Below are positions 16,676 through 25,080 of a DNA stretch of 55,691 nucleotides, piece by piece. This DNA comes from an uncultured Duncaniella sp. GTDB taxonomy: Bacteria; Bacteroidota; Bacteroidia; Bacteroidales; Muribaculaceae. The DNA is taken from positions 1 to 55,691 of the forward strand of contig NZ_CAJTQC010000021.1 of NCBI RefSeq assembly GCF_910578445.1. Reading direction: 5' to 3'. Each line of letters begins with the position of its first letter. Positions within the stretch are counted from its first letter, which is position 1. Made by a program: the position numbers and the translations under genes. A model generated the notes under the pieces. The model saw nothing but the letters and a program-made list of their open reading frames with translations. It made no database searches and was not told the DNA's origin.

Positions 16676-17125
16676 ATGAAGCAGATTCAACAACTTTCGG
16701 GCGCTGAAAACTATGGCGCAATCAATCTTGGCAACCTTACAGAAATCAAGGACTATGTACTCGAATTAAGTCCCGAAATCAAAATCCCCGGTAAGGTGTT
16801 CGGCGGTCAGGCTGTCGGCGCTACGGGCGGTGAATTCTCCTTTCAGGTTTTTGCGCCGGGACAGGAGACAGGTTTCCTGCATACTCATAAAAGCCATGAG
16901 GAACTCTACTTTTTCCTGTCGGGCAAAGGGGAGTTTCAGGTTGATGGCGATGTGTTCCCGGTAGGAGAAGGCAGTGTGGTGCGCGTTGCACCCGCAGGGC
17001 GTCGCTCGGTTCGAAACAATGGTGCGCAACCGCTCGTCATGCTTTGTGTGCAGTATCGTGGCGACACATTTACGGCTGACGATATTACGGACGGCGATAT
17101 TATTGCCGAGCCTGTAAAGTGGTAA
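16676..17125 (+). CDS. Cupin-domain protein
   Basis: The 149-residue protein is a single small beta-barrel cupin. Metal-binding motif 1 is visible as FLHTHKSHEELYFFLSGKGE with two His and one Glu; in motif 2 (VVRVAPAGRRSVRN) the usual His is replaced by Arg. It has no signal peptide. Paired with a divergent HxlR regulator, it may handle a small reactive metabolite such as a quinone, but this is inference; many cupins of this type remain uncharacterised. The first ATG at 16643-16650 is rejected because of the promoter position. Confidence 0.8.
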   Translation: MKQIQQLSGAENYGAINLGNLTEIKDYVLELSPEIKIPGKVFGGQAVGATGGEFSFQVFAPGQETGFLHTHKSHEELYFFLSGKGEFQVDGDVFPVGEGSVVRVAPAGRRSVRNNGAQPLVMLCVQYRGDTFTADDITDGDIIAEPVKW

Positions 17126-17278
17126 ATCATGATTGAAAACAGGGAATTTTTCGGTTTCACGTGCTATTATTGACTGATGACAACTTTATAGTGGTGGAGT
17201 TCGTTGCTTATAAGTATAAGTTTTATTAAATTTGAACACTCTCATGTTGAATTCTAATCACAAAAATAAAATTAGCAT

Positions 17279-17734
17279 ATGAATATCGGCGATAAAATTC
17301 CTGAAATTCTCGGTCTCGATGCAGAGGGTAACGAGGTGAAAAGTTCTGATTTTGCAGGCAGACCGTTGATTGTCTATTTCTATCCGAAGGATAATACCCC
17401 GGGCTGCACGGCTGAGGCATGTTCGATCCGCGACCATAACAGCGAGTTGACTGCCAAGGGCTACACAGTCATCGGAATCAGCAAGGATTCCTCTGCGAGT
17501 CATTTGAAATTTGCAGATAAATTCGCGCTTCCGTTCATCCTGCTCTCCGATCCATCGACTGAGGTCAATCAGGCGTTCGGTGTGTGGCAGAAAAAGAAGA
17601 TGGCCGGACGTGAGTATATGGGGACGGTGCGTACGACTTTCATTACTGATGCCGACCACAAGATAACCCATATAATCACTAAAGTCGACACAAAGAAGGC
17701 CGGTGAGCAGCTTCTCGGACTCATCGGAGAATAG
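17279..17734 (+). CDS. bcp: Bcp-type thiol peroxidase (peroxiredoxin)
   Basis: This 151-residue AhpC/TSA-family enzyme reduces hydroperoxides with thioredoxin. The active-site segment YPKDNTPGCTAEACSIRD holds the peroxidatic Cys43 and a second Cys48 five residues later, the arrangement of atypical 2-Cys Bcp proteins; the catalytic Thr40 and Pro41 are present. It is cytoplasmic. It is a single gene ended by a strong hairpin at 17757-17808 shared with the convergent metallopeptidase gene. Confidence 0.92.
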   Translation: MNIGDKIPEILGLDAEGNEVKSSDFAGRPLIVYFYPKDNTPGCTAEACSIRDHNSELTAKGYTVIGISKDSSASHLKFADKFALPFILLSDPSTEVNQAFGVWQKKKMAGREYMGTVRTTFITDADHKITHIITKVDTKKAGEQLLGLIGE

Positions 17735-17756
17735 TCGATTCTTTTCGCGTATAACC

Positions 17757-17808
17757 AAAAATCATCCGGCGGACTCTGAAATAACTCAGAATCCGCCGGA
17801 TGATTTTT
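17757..17808. terminator. Bidirectional terminator between bcp and metallopeptidase
   Basis: Arms 17757-17773 and 17792-17808 are perfect 17-base reverse complements with A5 and T5 ends and an inner TCTGA/TCAGA stem. It serves both convergent genes. Confidence 0.9.
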
Positions 17809-17825
17809 GTTAAATGACAGATATG

Positions 17826-18695
17826 TCATAGGGATGAGTAGGGGATGGAGAATGTGTCGCCTTTTGTGATATCTCCTGTCGAAAGACCGCGTTTCAGCCA
17901 ACGGCTGCGTTGCTCTGATGTTCCGTGTGTGAACGAATCCGGGACAGAGTAGCCTTGAGCCCGTTTCTGAAGATAATCGTCGCCGATTTTCATTGAAGCA
18001 TCGAGAGCTTCTTCAATGTCGCCCGGTTCAAGTGAGTTGAACATGGCGTTGTCATGGTTGGCCCATACTCCGGCAAGGAAATCGGCCTGCAGTTCGATGC
18101 GCACGCTGATATTGTTGGCTTCGGTTTCATTGACTCTGTTCATTTTGGAGTGAGCCTGATCGAGTGTGCCTAAGAGATGCTGGACGTGGTGGCCGACCTC
18201 GTGGGCTATAACATAGGCGTAGGCAAAATCACCGTCAGCTCCGAGCGTCTTGCGCATATCCCGGAAAAATGACAGGTCGATATACAGACATTGGTCAGCC
18301 GAACAATAAAATGGTCCGACCTGCGAGGTGGCGTTGCCACAGGCGCTCTGAACGGCATCTGTAAACAATACGAGTGTAGGTGGCTCGTATTCCTTGCCCA
18401 TTGAGGCGAAGATTTTGGTCCAGACATCTTCAGTTCCGGCGAGAATCTGCCGGGAGAATTGTGCGAGTTCCTCCTCCTCTTCTGTCGGGGTGTATGTTTG
18501 GGTTGTCTGATTGCCGGAAGTCAGATTCCCGACGTTTGAGGTGATTACGTCGAGCGGGTTGCCTCCTGAAATCCAAGCGATGATTGCCGCGATGATGACC
18601 GCGCCTATACCGCCTCCGATTTTTAGACCCCGTGCGCCACCGCTGCCGCGGCGGTCGCTGACATTTGAGCTTTCGCGTCGTCCGTTGAGTCGCAT
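17826..18695 (-). CDS. YpfJ/KPN_02809-type neutral zinc metallopeptidase
   Basis: The 289-residue protein has a basic cytoplasmic N-terminus, one membrane helix at about 27-43 and a periplasmic catalytic domain with the zinc motif HEVGHH (His165, Glu166, His169) followed by ELQADFLAGVWANH, which carries the third ligand region. Conserved cysteines in QSACGNA and FYCSADQC probably form a disulfide. Family members are inner-membrane-anchored putative proteases whose substrates are not known. Confidence 0.9.
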   Translation of the reverse strand: MRLNGRRESSNVSDRRGSGGARGLKIGGGIGAVIIAAIIAWISGGNPLDVITSNVGNLTSGNQTTQTYTPTEEEEELAQFSRQILAGTEDVWTKIFASMGKEYEPPTLVLFTDAVQSACGNATSQVGPFYCSADQCLYIDLSFFRDMRKTLGADGDFAYAYVIAHEVGHHVQHLLGTLDQAHSKMNRVNETEANNISVRIELQADFLAGVWANHDNAMFNSLEPGDIEEALDASMKIGDDYLQKRAQGYSVPDSFTHGTSEQRSRWLKRGLSTGDITKGDTFSIPYSSL

Positions 18696-18748
18696 AGTCT
18701 TAAATTTTTTTCGTGATGCAGTCTGATGTCTGCAATAGATTGTATAAA

Positions 18749-18789
18749 GACTGTGTCAGAAAATCGACTGCCGGCTTTCTGACACAGCC
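18749..18789 (-). terminator. Hairpin after aqpZ
   Basis: CTGTGTCAGAAA at 18751-18762 pairs perfectly with TTTCTGACACAG at 18776-18787. It lies 42 bases beyond the aqpZ stop, on the way to the next gene. Confidence 0.65.
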
Positions 18790-18830
18790 TTCACATTCAC
18801 ATATGATGTGTTGTATTCCTGTTGGATGGA

Positions 18831-19544
18831 TTAATCTTTAGATGAAATCGCTTTCCATACGTATGAGCTGAGGATTGCACCGATAAATGGGGCAACGATG
18901 AAGAGCCAAAGCTGTGCGATGGGTTGTGCGTTACCTTCGATGGCTGCAAATATGGCCGGGCCGAGTGAACGTGCGGGGTTTACAGATGTTCCGGTGATGG
19001 GGATACATGCGATGTGTACGAGCACAAGGGTGAGACCGATTGCAAGACCTGCGAAATTGCCTGCGCCTTTTTTCTGGTCAGTAGAGCCAAGCACTACCAG
19101 TACGAAAATAAACGTGAAGATCATTTCAGCTATAAACGCCGGAACAATATTACCGGGCATGAAGCTGTTGGCTCCGGTGGTTGTCGTGTCGTTGAACACG
19201 GCTTCTATTCCTGCCTGATTGCCGGTATGTACAAGAATCCAGAGTACGAAAGAGGCGAGTAGAGCACCGATGCACTGGAAAAGCATATATCCTCCGGCCT
19301 CGCGTCCGCTCATGCGTCCGCTCGACCACACACCGAGAGTGATTGCCGGATTGATATGGCAGCCTGAAATATTTCCGATGGTGTAGGCCATTGCCACTAC
19401 CGAGAGGCCGAAGGCCATTGCGACACCGAGGGTTGTGACTCCATAGCCGGTTGTCCCGACTCCGATTCCGGCGAAAATTGCGCTACCGCAGCCCATCAAG
19501 ACCAGTACGAACGTACCAATCATCTCTGCAAGATACTTTTTCAT
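18831..19544 (-). CDS. aqpZ: Aquaporin Z-type water channel
   Basis: The 237-residue MIP-family protein has six membrane helices and both NPA loops: GCHINPAITLG (Asn65-Ala67) and GTSVNPARSLGPA (Asn189-Ala191). The selectivity filter reads Phe45, His177, Thr186 and Arg192, the pattern of water-selective AqpZ rather than glycerol facilitators. It resides in the inner membrane. It stands alone, with its own hairpin downstream. Confidence 0.95.
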   Translation of the reverse strand: MKKYLAEMIGTFVLVLMGCGSAIFAGIGVGTTGYGVTTLGVAMAFGLSVVAMAYTIGNISGCHINPAITLGVWSSGRMSGREAGGYMLFQCIGALLASFVLWILVHTGNQAGIEAVFNDTTTTGANSFMPGNIVPAFIAEMIFTFIFVLVVLGSTDQKKGAGNFAGLAIGLTLVLVHIACIPITGTSVNPARSLGPAIFAAIEGNAQPIAQLWLFIVAPFIGAILSSYVWKAISSKD

Positions 19545-19746
19545 TAGTTGATAGAGTTTTAGTTGAACGTAAATTTATTTTTAGGTTTGAGTTGAGTGTA
19601 GGCAAAATATATAACATTCCCTCGTTTCATCAACAAATTTTGGAAAGTGAATGTTTTGTAGAGACGCCGATTTTATCAGTGAAATCATTTGGCAGCCACA
19701 ATGGGTTGATGGCATAGGGGACGTCTGAGGCAAATATACAAAAAAA

Positions 19747-19790
19747 GAATGAGTAACGCAATTCCCGAAGGAATTTACAATTACTCATTC
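19747..19790 (-). terminator. Terminator of tRNA-Asp copy 1
   Basis: GAATGAGTAA at 19747-19756 pairs with TTACTCATTC at 19781-19790; an inner AATTCC/GGAATT stem closes a CGAA loop. On the minus strand a T-run follows at 19741-19746. Confidence 0.85.
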
Positions 19791-19804
19791 TCCTCTCTCC
19801 TCAG

Positions 19805-19878
19805 CGGTATGGACGGGACTCGAACCCGCGACCCCCTGCGTGACAGGCAGGTATTCTAACCAGCTGAACTACCACACC
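19805..19878 (-). tRNA. tRNA-Asp (GTC), copy 1
   Basis: A 74-base cloverleaf: acceptor GGTGTGG pairs with CCATACC, the anticodon stem CCTGC/GCAGG closes a loop with GTC, and the T-arm has GGTTCGAGTCC. The discriminator base is G, an Asp identity element. CCA is not encoded. Identical to the copies at 20926 and 29414. Confidence 0.97.
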
Positions 19879-19935
19879 AAGGTTTGAATCGCATCAAAGC
19901 TATGGACTTGTAATCTTACTGCCTTTTTGCGACTG

Positions 19936-19966
19936 CAAAGGTATGAATCAATCCTCAATTGTGCAA
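19936..19966 (-). promoter_or_regulatory. Promoter of tRNA-Asp copy 1
   Basis: On the minus strand TTG (19964-19966), a 20-base spacer and TACCTTTG (19936-19943). The -7 box is followed by the palindrome TTTGC-AGTC-GCAAA, shared with the other copies. Confidence 0.75.
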
Positions 19967-20090
19967 TTTTTTATTGAACTTTTTTTCAAAGTTATATATT
20001 CTTGCGAAAAACAGATGGATAATTGTTCTATTTGAGGATAGATTAGCATCACACTGCTTTCAGTAGGGATGGAATATAAGGCTCATTTAC

Positions 20091-20813
20091 TCATCGTGGC
20101 AGATGCAGGTAATATTGTCTTTGTTCGGGCGAAAGCTTTTCGATGGCATATCGGAGCATTGTTCTTGGCATGCGCCGTGTGTTTTCATCAAGAAATTTTG
20201 TGAGCAGGCGTTCGTCGGTCCGTTTCCCCATTTCGCGCAGCATCCATCCTGTGGCTTTATGTATGAGGTCATGTTTGTGGGTGAGATAGCTTTGCGAAAT
20301 GCTTACTGTCGGTTCAGTGATGCCGTTGCAAAGCAGCGTGTAGGTCGAGACTATTGCTATGCGCTGTTCCCAGAGGTCAGACGAGCGGCTTAGGCGATAA
20401 AGAATCTCATAGTCACCGGTTTCGAGAACGAAGTTCCCGATGATTTTTGGCGCTGAGAGGTCAACAAGATCCCAGTTGTTGATTGAACGGGTGTTTGACA
20501 GATAGAAGTCTGCAATCTGTTTTTTCATCCCTTTGTCGTTTTTGGCGCGTCGGTAACGCTCGACGAGGACGAGCAGCGCTGACAGCCTGTGTTCATGGAT
20601 TTCAGACCCAAGCATTCGGCTGATAGCTTCCAGAGGAGCGTCGGTCATCAGCTTTGACACTTTTCTGACCGACGGGACTGTGATGCCTAAGAATTGGTCA
20701 CCTTCACCATACTCTCCCGGTGCGGTCTTGAAAAAACGCATCAGCACTTCGCGTTTGCCGGGGACTATTTCAGCCGCCAGCATGTCTGTCCATTCATAAA
20801 GTAGTTCATCCAT
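20091..20813 (-). CDS. AlkD-like DNA alkylation repair protein
   Basis: The 240-residue all-helical protein matches the AlkD/HEAT-like DNA glycosylase family, which removes bulky or positively charged N-alkylated bases. Signature parts include GITVPSVRKVSKL, EHRLSALLVLVERY, INNWDLVDLSAPKIIG and DLIHKATGWMLREMGKR. The Trp/Asp of NNWDLVD correspond to active-site residues in characterised members. It is flanked on both sides by tRNA-Asp cassettes. Confidence 0.9.
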   Translation of the reverse strand: MDELLYEWTDMLAAEIVPGKREVLMRFFKTAPGEYGEGDQFLGITVPSVRKVSKLMTDAPLEAISRMLGSEIHEHRLSALLVLVERYRRAKNDKGMKKQIADFYLSNTRSINNWDLVDLSAPKIIGNFVLETGDYEILYRLSRSSDLWEQRIAIVSTYTLLCNGITEPTVSISQSYLTHKHDLIHKATGWMLREMGKRTDERLLTKFLDENTRRMPRTMLRYAIEKLSPEQRQYYLHLPR

Positions 20814-20866
20814 AGTCGGGTGTGTATCGTTTTGGGAGTTGACGTTGCGTAAATATATAAAAAAAA

Positions 20867-20911
20867 GAATGAGTAAAGATAATTTCCGAAGAAATTAATA
20901 ATTACTCATTC
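20867..20911 (-). terminator. Terminator of tRNA-Asp copy 2
   Basis: GAATGAGTAA at 20867-20876 pairs with TTACTCATTC at 20902-20911; inner AATTTC/GAAATT stem with a CGAA loop and a T-run on the minus strand. Same sequence as copy 3. Confidence 0.85.
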
Positions 20912-20925
20912 TCCTCTCTCCTCAG

Positions 20926-20999
20926 CGGTATGGACGGGACTCGAACCCGCGACCCCCTGCGTGACAGGCAGGTATTCTAACCAGCTGAACTACCACACC
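20926..20999 (-). tRNA. tRNA-Asp (GTC), copy 2
   Basis: A 74-base cloverleaf identical to copies 1 and 3, with GTC anticodon and G discriminator. Its downstream flank through the terminator is identical to copy 3. Confidence 0.97.
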
Positions 21000-21076
21000 A
21001 AGGTTTTGAGATGCTTTACGGATACCGTTTATTATTGATTCTCTTATCAATCGGTGTTACTTCCGTTTTGCGAGTG

Positions 21077-21107
21077 CAAAGTTACGATAGTTTCCCGAGA
21101 TATGCAA
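21077..21107 (-). promoter_or_regulatory. Promoter of tRNA-Asp copy 2
   Basis: TTG (21105-21107), 20-base spacer and TAACTTTG (21077-21084) on the minus strand, followed by TTTGC-ACTC-GCAAA across the start region. Confidence 0.75.
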
Positions 21108-21213
21108 ATTTTTTAATGCAAAAAGGAAATAAAGTTTTGATTTTGTTCTGTTTTTATTCCGATGTGTGGCTGATTGGTCATTTTCGTGGTTTATCAGGCG
21201 GTTGAAGTGCTGC

Positions 21214-22704
21214 TCAGGAGTCTTTTTCTTCGCGGATTATCAGCAGTGTGTCGCCCGGAAGGAGACGGCGCGTGCCGTTAGGAACGATGTAGCGCGAATC
21301 GCGTCGGATCATCATGACGAGAGAACCCGCCGGGAGCTGCATGTCGCGCAGGGTGTTTCCTCCGGCAAGATGCTGCTCTGTCAGTGTGAGTGTCTGCAAC
21401 GAAGTCGGAAGGTCGTCGGCGAGTTCGACTCCGAAATCATCCTCTTCCTTTGCATCAGTGTCGATGAGCTTCAATTTTTTTGCCGAGGCTATGACCGTTG
21501 TGCCTTGAATCAGGAGGGAAAGAAGAGTGACAAAAAACACGATGTTGAAAATCTGTCCCGCCCCTTCGATGTCGGCGACCACGGGGTAGGTGGCGAAGAT
21601 GATTGGCACTGCTCCGCGTAGGCCCACCCACGAGATGAACAGTTTGGAGCGGGTGCTTATATTGCGCAGAGGTGCGAGTGAGACGAATACGCTCAGCGGG
21701 CGTCCGATGAGAATCATAAATACACCGATAAGGAGTGAGACAGCCACTACGTCGATCATTTCATGCGGATTCACAAGCAAGCCAAGCATGAGGAACACGA
21801 CTATCTGGGCGAGCCATGTCATGCCGTCGATGAATTTCGAGATGCCGCGATGGTTCGGGAGGGTGGAGTTGCCGAGGACTATACCGCAGATGTAGACCGC
21901 GAGATAGCCGTTTCCGGCGAGGGCGGTCGTGATGGCAAATGTGAAGAACACACATCCGATCATCAATATCGAAATCATCGAAGTGGCCTGCGACGCGTCT
22001 TCCTGAGCGCCCGAACTGCGTCCGATGCGTCGGTATGCGCCGATGAGCCATAGGGTCAGCTTGCCCATCAGAAATCCGGCAGCGCCTCCGACTCCGAATT
22101 GCAGTATTAGCTCAACGGCTATATTTCCGGCTGAGAGTCCTCCGCCGAGCGAGATAGCTTCTATCAGGATTATGGTCAGCATGTAGGCCATAGGGTCGTT
22201 TGAGCCGCTTTCAAGCTCAAGCATCGGGCGGAGGTGGTTGCGCAGAGCCACTTTCTGGCTTCCGAGTATGCCGAACACCGAGGCCGAGTCGGTCGACGAC
22301 ATGGTGGCGGCTAGCAGCAGCGACGGGAGGAAGGCAAAGTGGATGTTGGTCCATTCCATGCCTGAAAGCCACATGATGAACAGGCCGGTTATGAGCGCTG
22401 TGAGTAGCACACCTGCCGTAGAGAGGATGAGACCCGGAACGATTACAGGCCTTATCGAGGAGAGTTTCGTGCCGAGGCCGCCTGAAAAAAGGATGATACA
22501 CAGCGCCACCATGCCGATGAACTGCGCGGTGTGCATGTCGCTGAACTGGATGCCGAGGCCGTCAGTTCCGAAGACCATGCCGACGAGAAGGAAAATCAAC
22601 AGCAGTGGAAGTCCGAAACGGTAGCTTGATTTGCCGACAAGCACTCCGGCTATGAGGAGGGTCGAGCCGATGAGGAGTATGTTTTCAGATGTGATAAAAT
22701 CCAT
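21214..22704 (-). CDS. Cation/proton antiporter, CvrA/NhaP2-like
   Basis: The 496-residue protein has about 12 membrane helices of the CPA1 sodium-potassium/proton exchanger fold, with SSTDSASVFGILGSQKV and ELESGSNDPMAYMLT, which hold the conserved acidic ion-binding residues, and a cytoplasmic TrkA_C-like end (LRDMQLPAGSLVMMIRRDSR through LLPGDTLLII). The start at 22704 (MDFITSEN) is preferred because the upstream 39 residues in this frame are polar and unlike the family. Family members export K+ or Na+ in exchange for protons; ion choice cannot be read here. Confidence 0.88.
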   Translation of the reverse strand: MDFITSENILLIGSTLLIAGVLVGKSSYRFGLPLLLIFLLVGMVFGTDGLGIQFSDMHTAQFIGMVALCIILFSGGLGTKLSSIRPVIVPGLILSTAGVLLTALITGLFIMWLSGMEWTNIHFAFLPSLLLAATMSSTDSASVFGILGSQKVALRNHLRPMLELESGSNDPMAYMLTIILIEAISLGGGLSAGNIAVELILQFGVGGAAGFLMGKLTLWLIGAYRRIGRSSGAQEDASQATSMISILMIGCVFFTFAITTALAGNGYLAVYICGIVLGNSTLPNHRGISKFIDGMTWLAQIVVFLMLGLLVNPHEMIDVVAVSLLIGVFMILIGRPLSVFVSLAPLRNISTRSKLFISWVGLRGAVPIIFATYPVVADIEGAGQIFNIVFFVTLLSLLIQGTTVIASAKKLKLIDTDAKEEDDFGVELADDLPTSLQTLTLTEQHLAGGNTLRDMQLPAGSLVMMIRRDSRYIVPNGTRRLLPGDTLLIIREEKDS

Positions 22705-22911
22705 AGTTGAACAGTGGTGGTTGCCAAGTGGTTGGTTATGTTTTGCAAAGTTACCTATTTTGGCCAAACAAAGCAATTCCTGAAAATATGTTAAACGGAT
22801 GCTTTTGTTAAACATATTCACAATTCAATTTGTTTATACGGCAATCCGTGGCTGCACTAATGCTCCATCTCGAGAAGTTAAATTTACTAATCATCTTACC
22901 GGCATAAAGAC

Positions 22912-23664
22912 ATGAAAAGCGTTAAAGACAGTCTGCTGAATCGTCGCAGTATCCGTCGCTATGAGCGTGAGGCGGTGACCGACGAACAGATGCAGCTTAT
23001 TTACGAGGCTATACGCAACACACCTACAAGTTATAACGGACAGCAGTTTTCGGTAATTGATATTACCGATCAGGCTGTCAAGGAACAGATCTATGCTCTG
23101 ACCAATCAGAAGCAGATTAAGACTTGTTCGCATTTTTTGCTTTTTATGATCGACTATCATAAAATCCGTCTCATCAGCGAGGCAAAAAATATCGACATGC
23201 CTGAATTCGAACATACGGCCGACGGACTCATTGTCGGAGTGGTTGACGCCACACTGGCCATGATGGGTGCGGTGACGATGGCTGAGTCGCTCGGCCTCGG
23301 GACATGTCCCATCGGCTATGCGCGCACAGTTGCTCCTGAGGCGCTGTCGTCGATGATGAAGCTGCCCGACAAGACTTTCATCGTCTGTGGGCTTGCAATC
23401 GGTGTCCCGCGTGAAATGCCTGACCTCAAGCCTAAGCAGCCTCTGTCGCTCGTGATTCACAAGGACCACTATCGTCAGGACGATGATGCTATGCTTGACG
23501 AGCTTGAGGAATATGACGCTACTGTCAGCAACTACAATCAGACACGCGAAGGTGCAAAGACCGACAACGACTGGGCCTCGCATATCGTGGGCTACTATCG
23601 CGAAGCGATGCAATACCGCATGCTCCGTGCCCTCCAGCGTCGCGGTTTTGACCCTGTCCGGTGA
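22912..23664 (+). CDS. NfsA-like FMN nitroreductase / NADPH oxidoreductase
   Basis: The 250-residue protein matches the NfsA/FRP-type nitroreductase family. RRSIRRYEREAVTDEQM near the N-terminus binds the FMN phosphate, TPTSYNGQQFSVI packs by the isoalloxazine ring, and SLGLGTCPIGYARTV and VCGLAIGVPREMPDLKPKQP are typical later blocks. These cytosolic enzymes reduce quinones, nitro compounds or flavins with NADPH. It is a single gene, ending 27 bases before a strong hairpin. Confidence 0.9.
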   Translation: MKSVKDSLLNRRSIRRYEREAVTDEQMQLIYEAIRNTPTSYNGQQFSVIDITDQAVKEQIYALTNQKQIKTCSHFLLFMIDYHKIRLISEAKNIDMPEFEHTADGLIVGVVDATLAMMGAVTMAESLGLGTCPIGYARTVAPEALSSMMKLPDKTFIVCGLAIGVPREMPDLKPKQPLSLVIHKDHYRQDDDAMLDELEEYDATVSNYNQTREGAKTDNDWASHIVGYYREAMQYRMLRALQRRGFDPVR

Positions 23665-23690
23665 TTCGCGGTAAGGTATCACCGATTGAC

Positions 23691-23740
23691 AAGCGCCCCT
23701 GACCACAGAATATTTCCGTGGTCAGGGGTGTTTGACGCTT
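23691..23740. terminator. Terminator between nitroreductase and helicase
   Basis: CCCCTGACCAC at 23696-23706 pairs perfectly with GTGGTCAGGGG at 23718-23728, with outer AAGCG/CGCTT pairing. Shared by the convergent genes. Confidence 0.8.
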
Positions 23741-23754
23741 GGCGGATTTTACTT

Positions 23755-25080
23755 TTATTTTCCTTCGAGAACCGAAATTTTGGCGCGGGTGTTTTTGATG
23801 CGTTCGGACGCGAGCTCCTTGACAAGCCGTCGGGCCTCAGTGCGCGGGACGGCGACGAGGGCTGAATGGTCGCGCAGCGCTATGCGTCCTATCTGTGACG
23901 CGTCAAGGCCTCCTTTGGCGATGAGGAAGCCGACGATGTCGCCACGCGAGATTTTTTCTTTTTTCCCGACGTTGAAATAGAGGGTTGCGGTCGACGATAC
24001 GATCGGACGGTCGGTCGTGCCCTGAGGCACATAGTCTCTGTCCCATTCCACGTAGTCGGGGATATTCTCTCCCTCGGCGGTGATTACATATATCTCACCC
24101 TTTGCATCCTGACGCGCGGTGCGGCCGTTGCGGTGGGTCCATGCCTCGGCCGACGGGGGAAGGTGGTAGTGGACCACGGCCGACAGTTCGGCTATGTCGA
24201 GACCGCGCGAGCCGAGGTCGGTCGAGACGAGTATCGGGGTAGTCCCGTTGTTGAGCAGTTCGACGGCGTTTTCGCGTTCGTTCTGTTCGAGACCTCCGTG
24301 GTAGAGTCCCGCGGGAAGTCCGGCTTTGCGCAGGGCGGCATGGATGCGCTCCACACTCTCGCGGTGGTTGGCGAAGACGATGACACGCCCGTCGGGGAGC
24401 GAGTGGAGAAGGTCGATGAGTGTGTCGAGCTTGTCGCGCGACGGCGACGGGATGTGGACAATCTGCATCTGTTTTCTCGGCGATGCCGAACCGCTGCAGT
24501 CGATAAGCTCCGTGCGGGTGCTTTTGGGCAGATAGTCGGGCAGCTCGGCGAGCACCGTCGCTGAGGTCAGGATGACAAACGACACCGATGTGAGTTTACG
24601 GCACACGCGTTTCATCTCGTCGGCAAACCCGAGTTCAAGAGCCTTGTCATATTCGTCGAGCACGAGTGTGCGCACTGTCGCGAGGTCGAGATTTCCGCGT
24701 TTGATATGGTCGAGCAGACGGCCGGGAGTGGCCACGATGATGTCGGGGGTGACGGCCAGAGAGTTTGTCTCCTCCTGCATCGAGTGTCCTCCATAGAAGG
24801 CCACGGTCTTGAATCCTGATGCAATCGGGCGGATCACCTCATAGATTTGCACCACAAGTTCGCGCGAGGGAGCAATCACGACTGCCCTCGTTTTGCCGTC
24901 GGGAGCGCCGAGGCTTTTGAGCAGCGGGATTGCAAATGCCAGTGTCTTGCCCGAGCCTGTCGGGGCGATGAGTGTGACAGTGCCTTTTGTCTGCAGGCCG
25001 GTCATGCGTCGCTGCATCTCGTTGAGCTCGCCTATGGCAAGGCGCGAGGCTATGTTTGCGAGTATTTCTTTTTCTTTCAT
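23755..25080 (-). CDS. DbpA-like DEAD-box RNA helicase with DEYD motif
   Basis: The 441-residue helicase has two RecA domains: motif I APTGSGKT, Ia PSRELV, Ib TPGRLLD, II VLDEYDK, III TSAT, IV VFANH, V STDLGSRGLDI, VI HRNGRTAR. The last about 75 residues (LYFNVGKKEKISRGDIVGFL through DHSALVAVPRTEARRLV) match the DbpA RNA-binding domain, which targets 23S rRNA hairpin 92 in DbpA. Motif II is DEYD rather than DEAD. A role in large-subunit assembly is likely. It overlaps the glucosaminidase gene by ATGA at 25077-25080. Confidence 0.9.
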   Translation of the reverse strand: MKEKEILANIASRLAIGELNEMQRRMTGLQTKGTVTLIAPTGSGKTLAFAIPLLKSLGAPDGKTRAVVIAPSRELVVQIYEVIRPIASGFKTVAFYGGHSMQEETNSLAVTPDIIVATPGRLLDHIKRGNLDLATVRTLVLDEYDKALELGFADEMKRVCRKLTSVSFVILTSATVLAELPDYLPKSTRTELIDCSGSASPRKQMQIVHIPSPSRDKLDTLIDLLHSLPDGRVIVFANHRESVERIHAALRKAGLPAGLYHGGLEQNERENAVELLNNGTTPILVSTDLGSRGLDIAELSAVVHYHLPPSAEAWTHRNGRTARQDAKGEIYVITAEGENIPDYVEWDRDYVPQGTTDRPIVSSTATLYFNVGKKEKISRGDIVGFLIAKGGLDASQIGRIALRDHSALVAVPRTEARRLVKELASERIKNTRAKISVLEGK

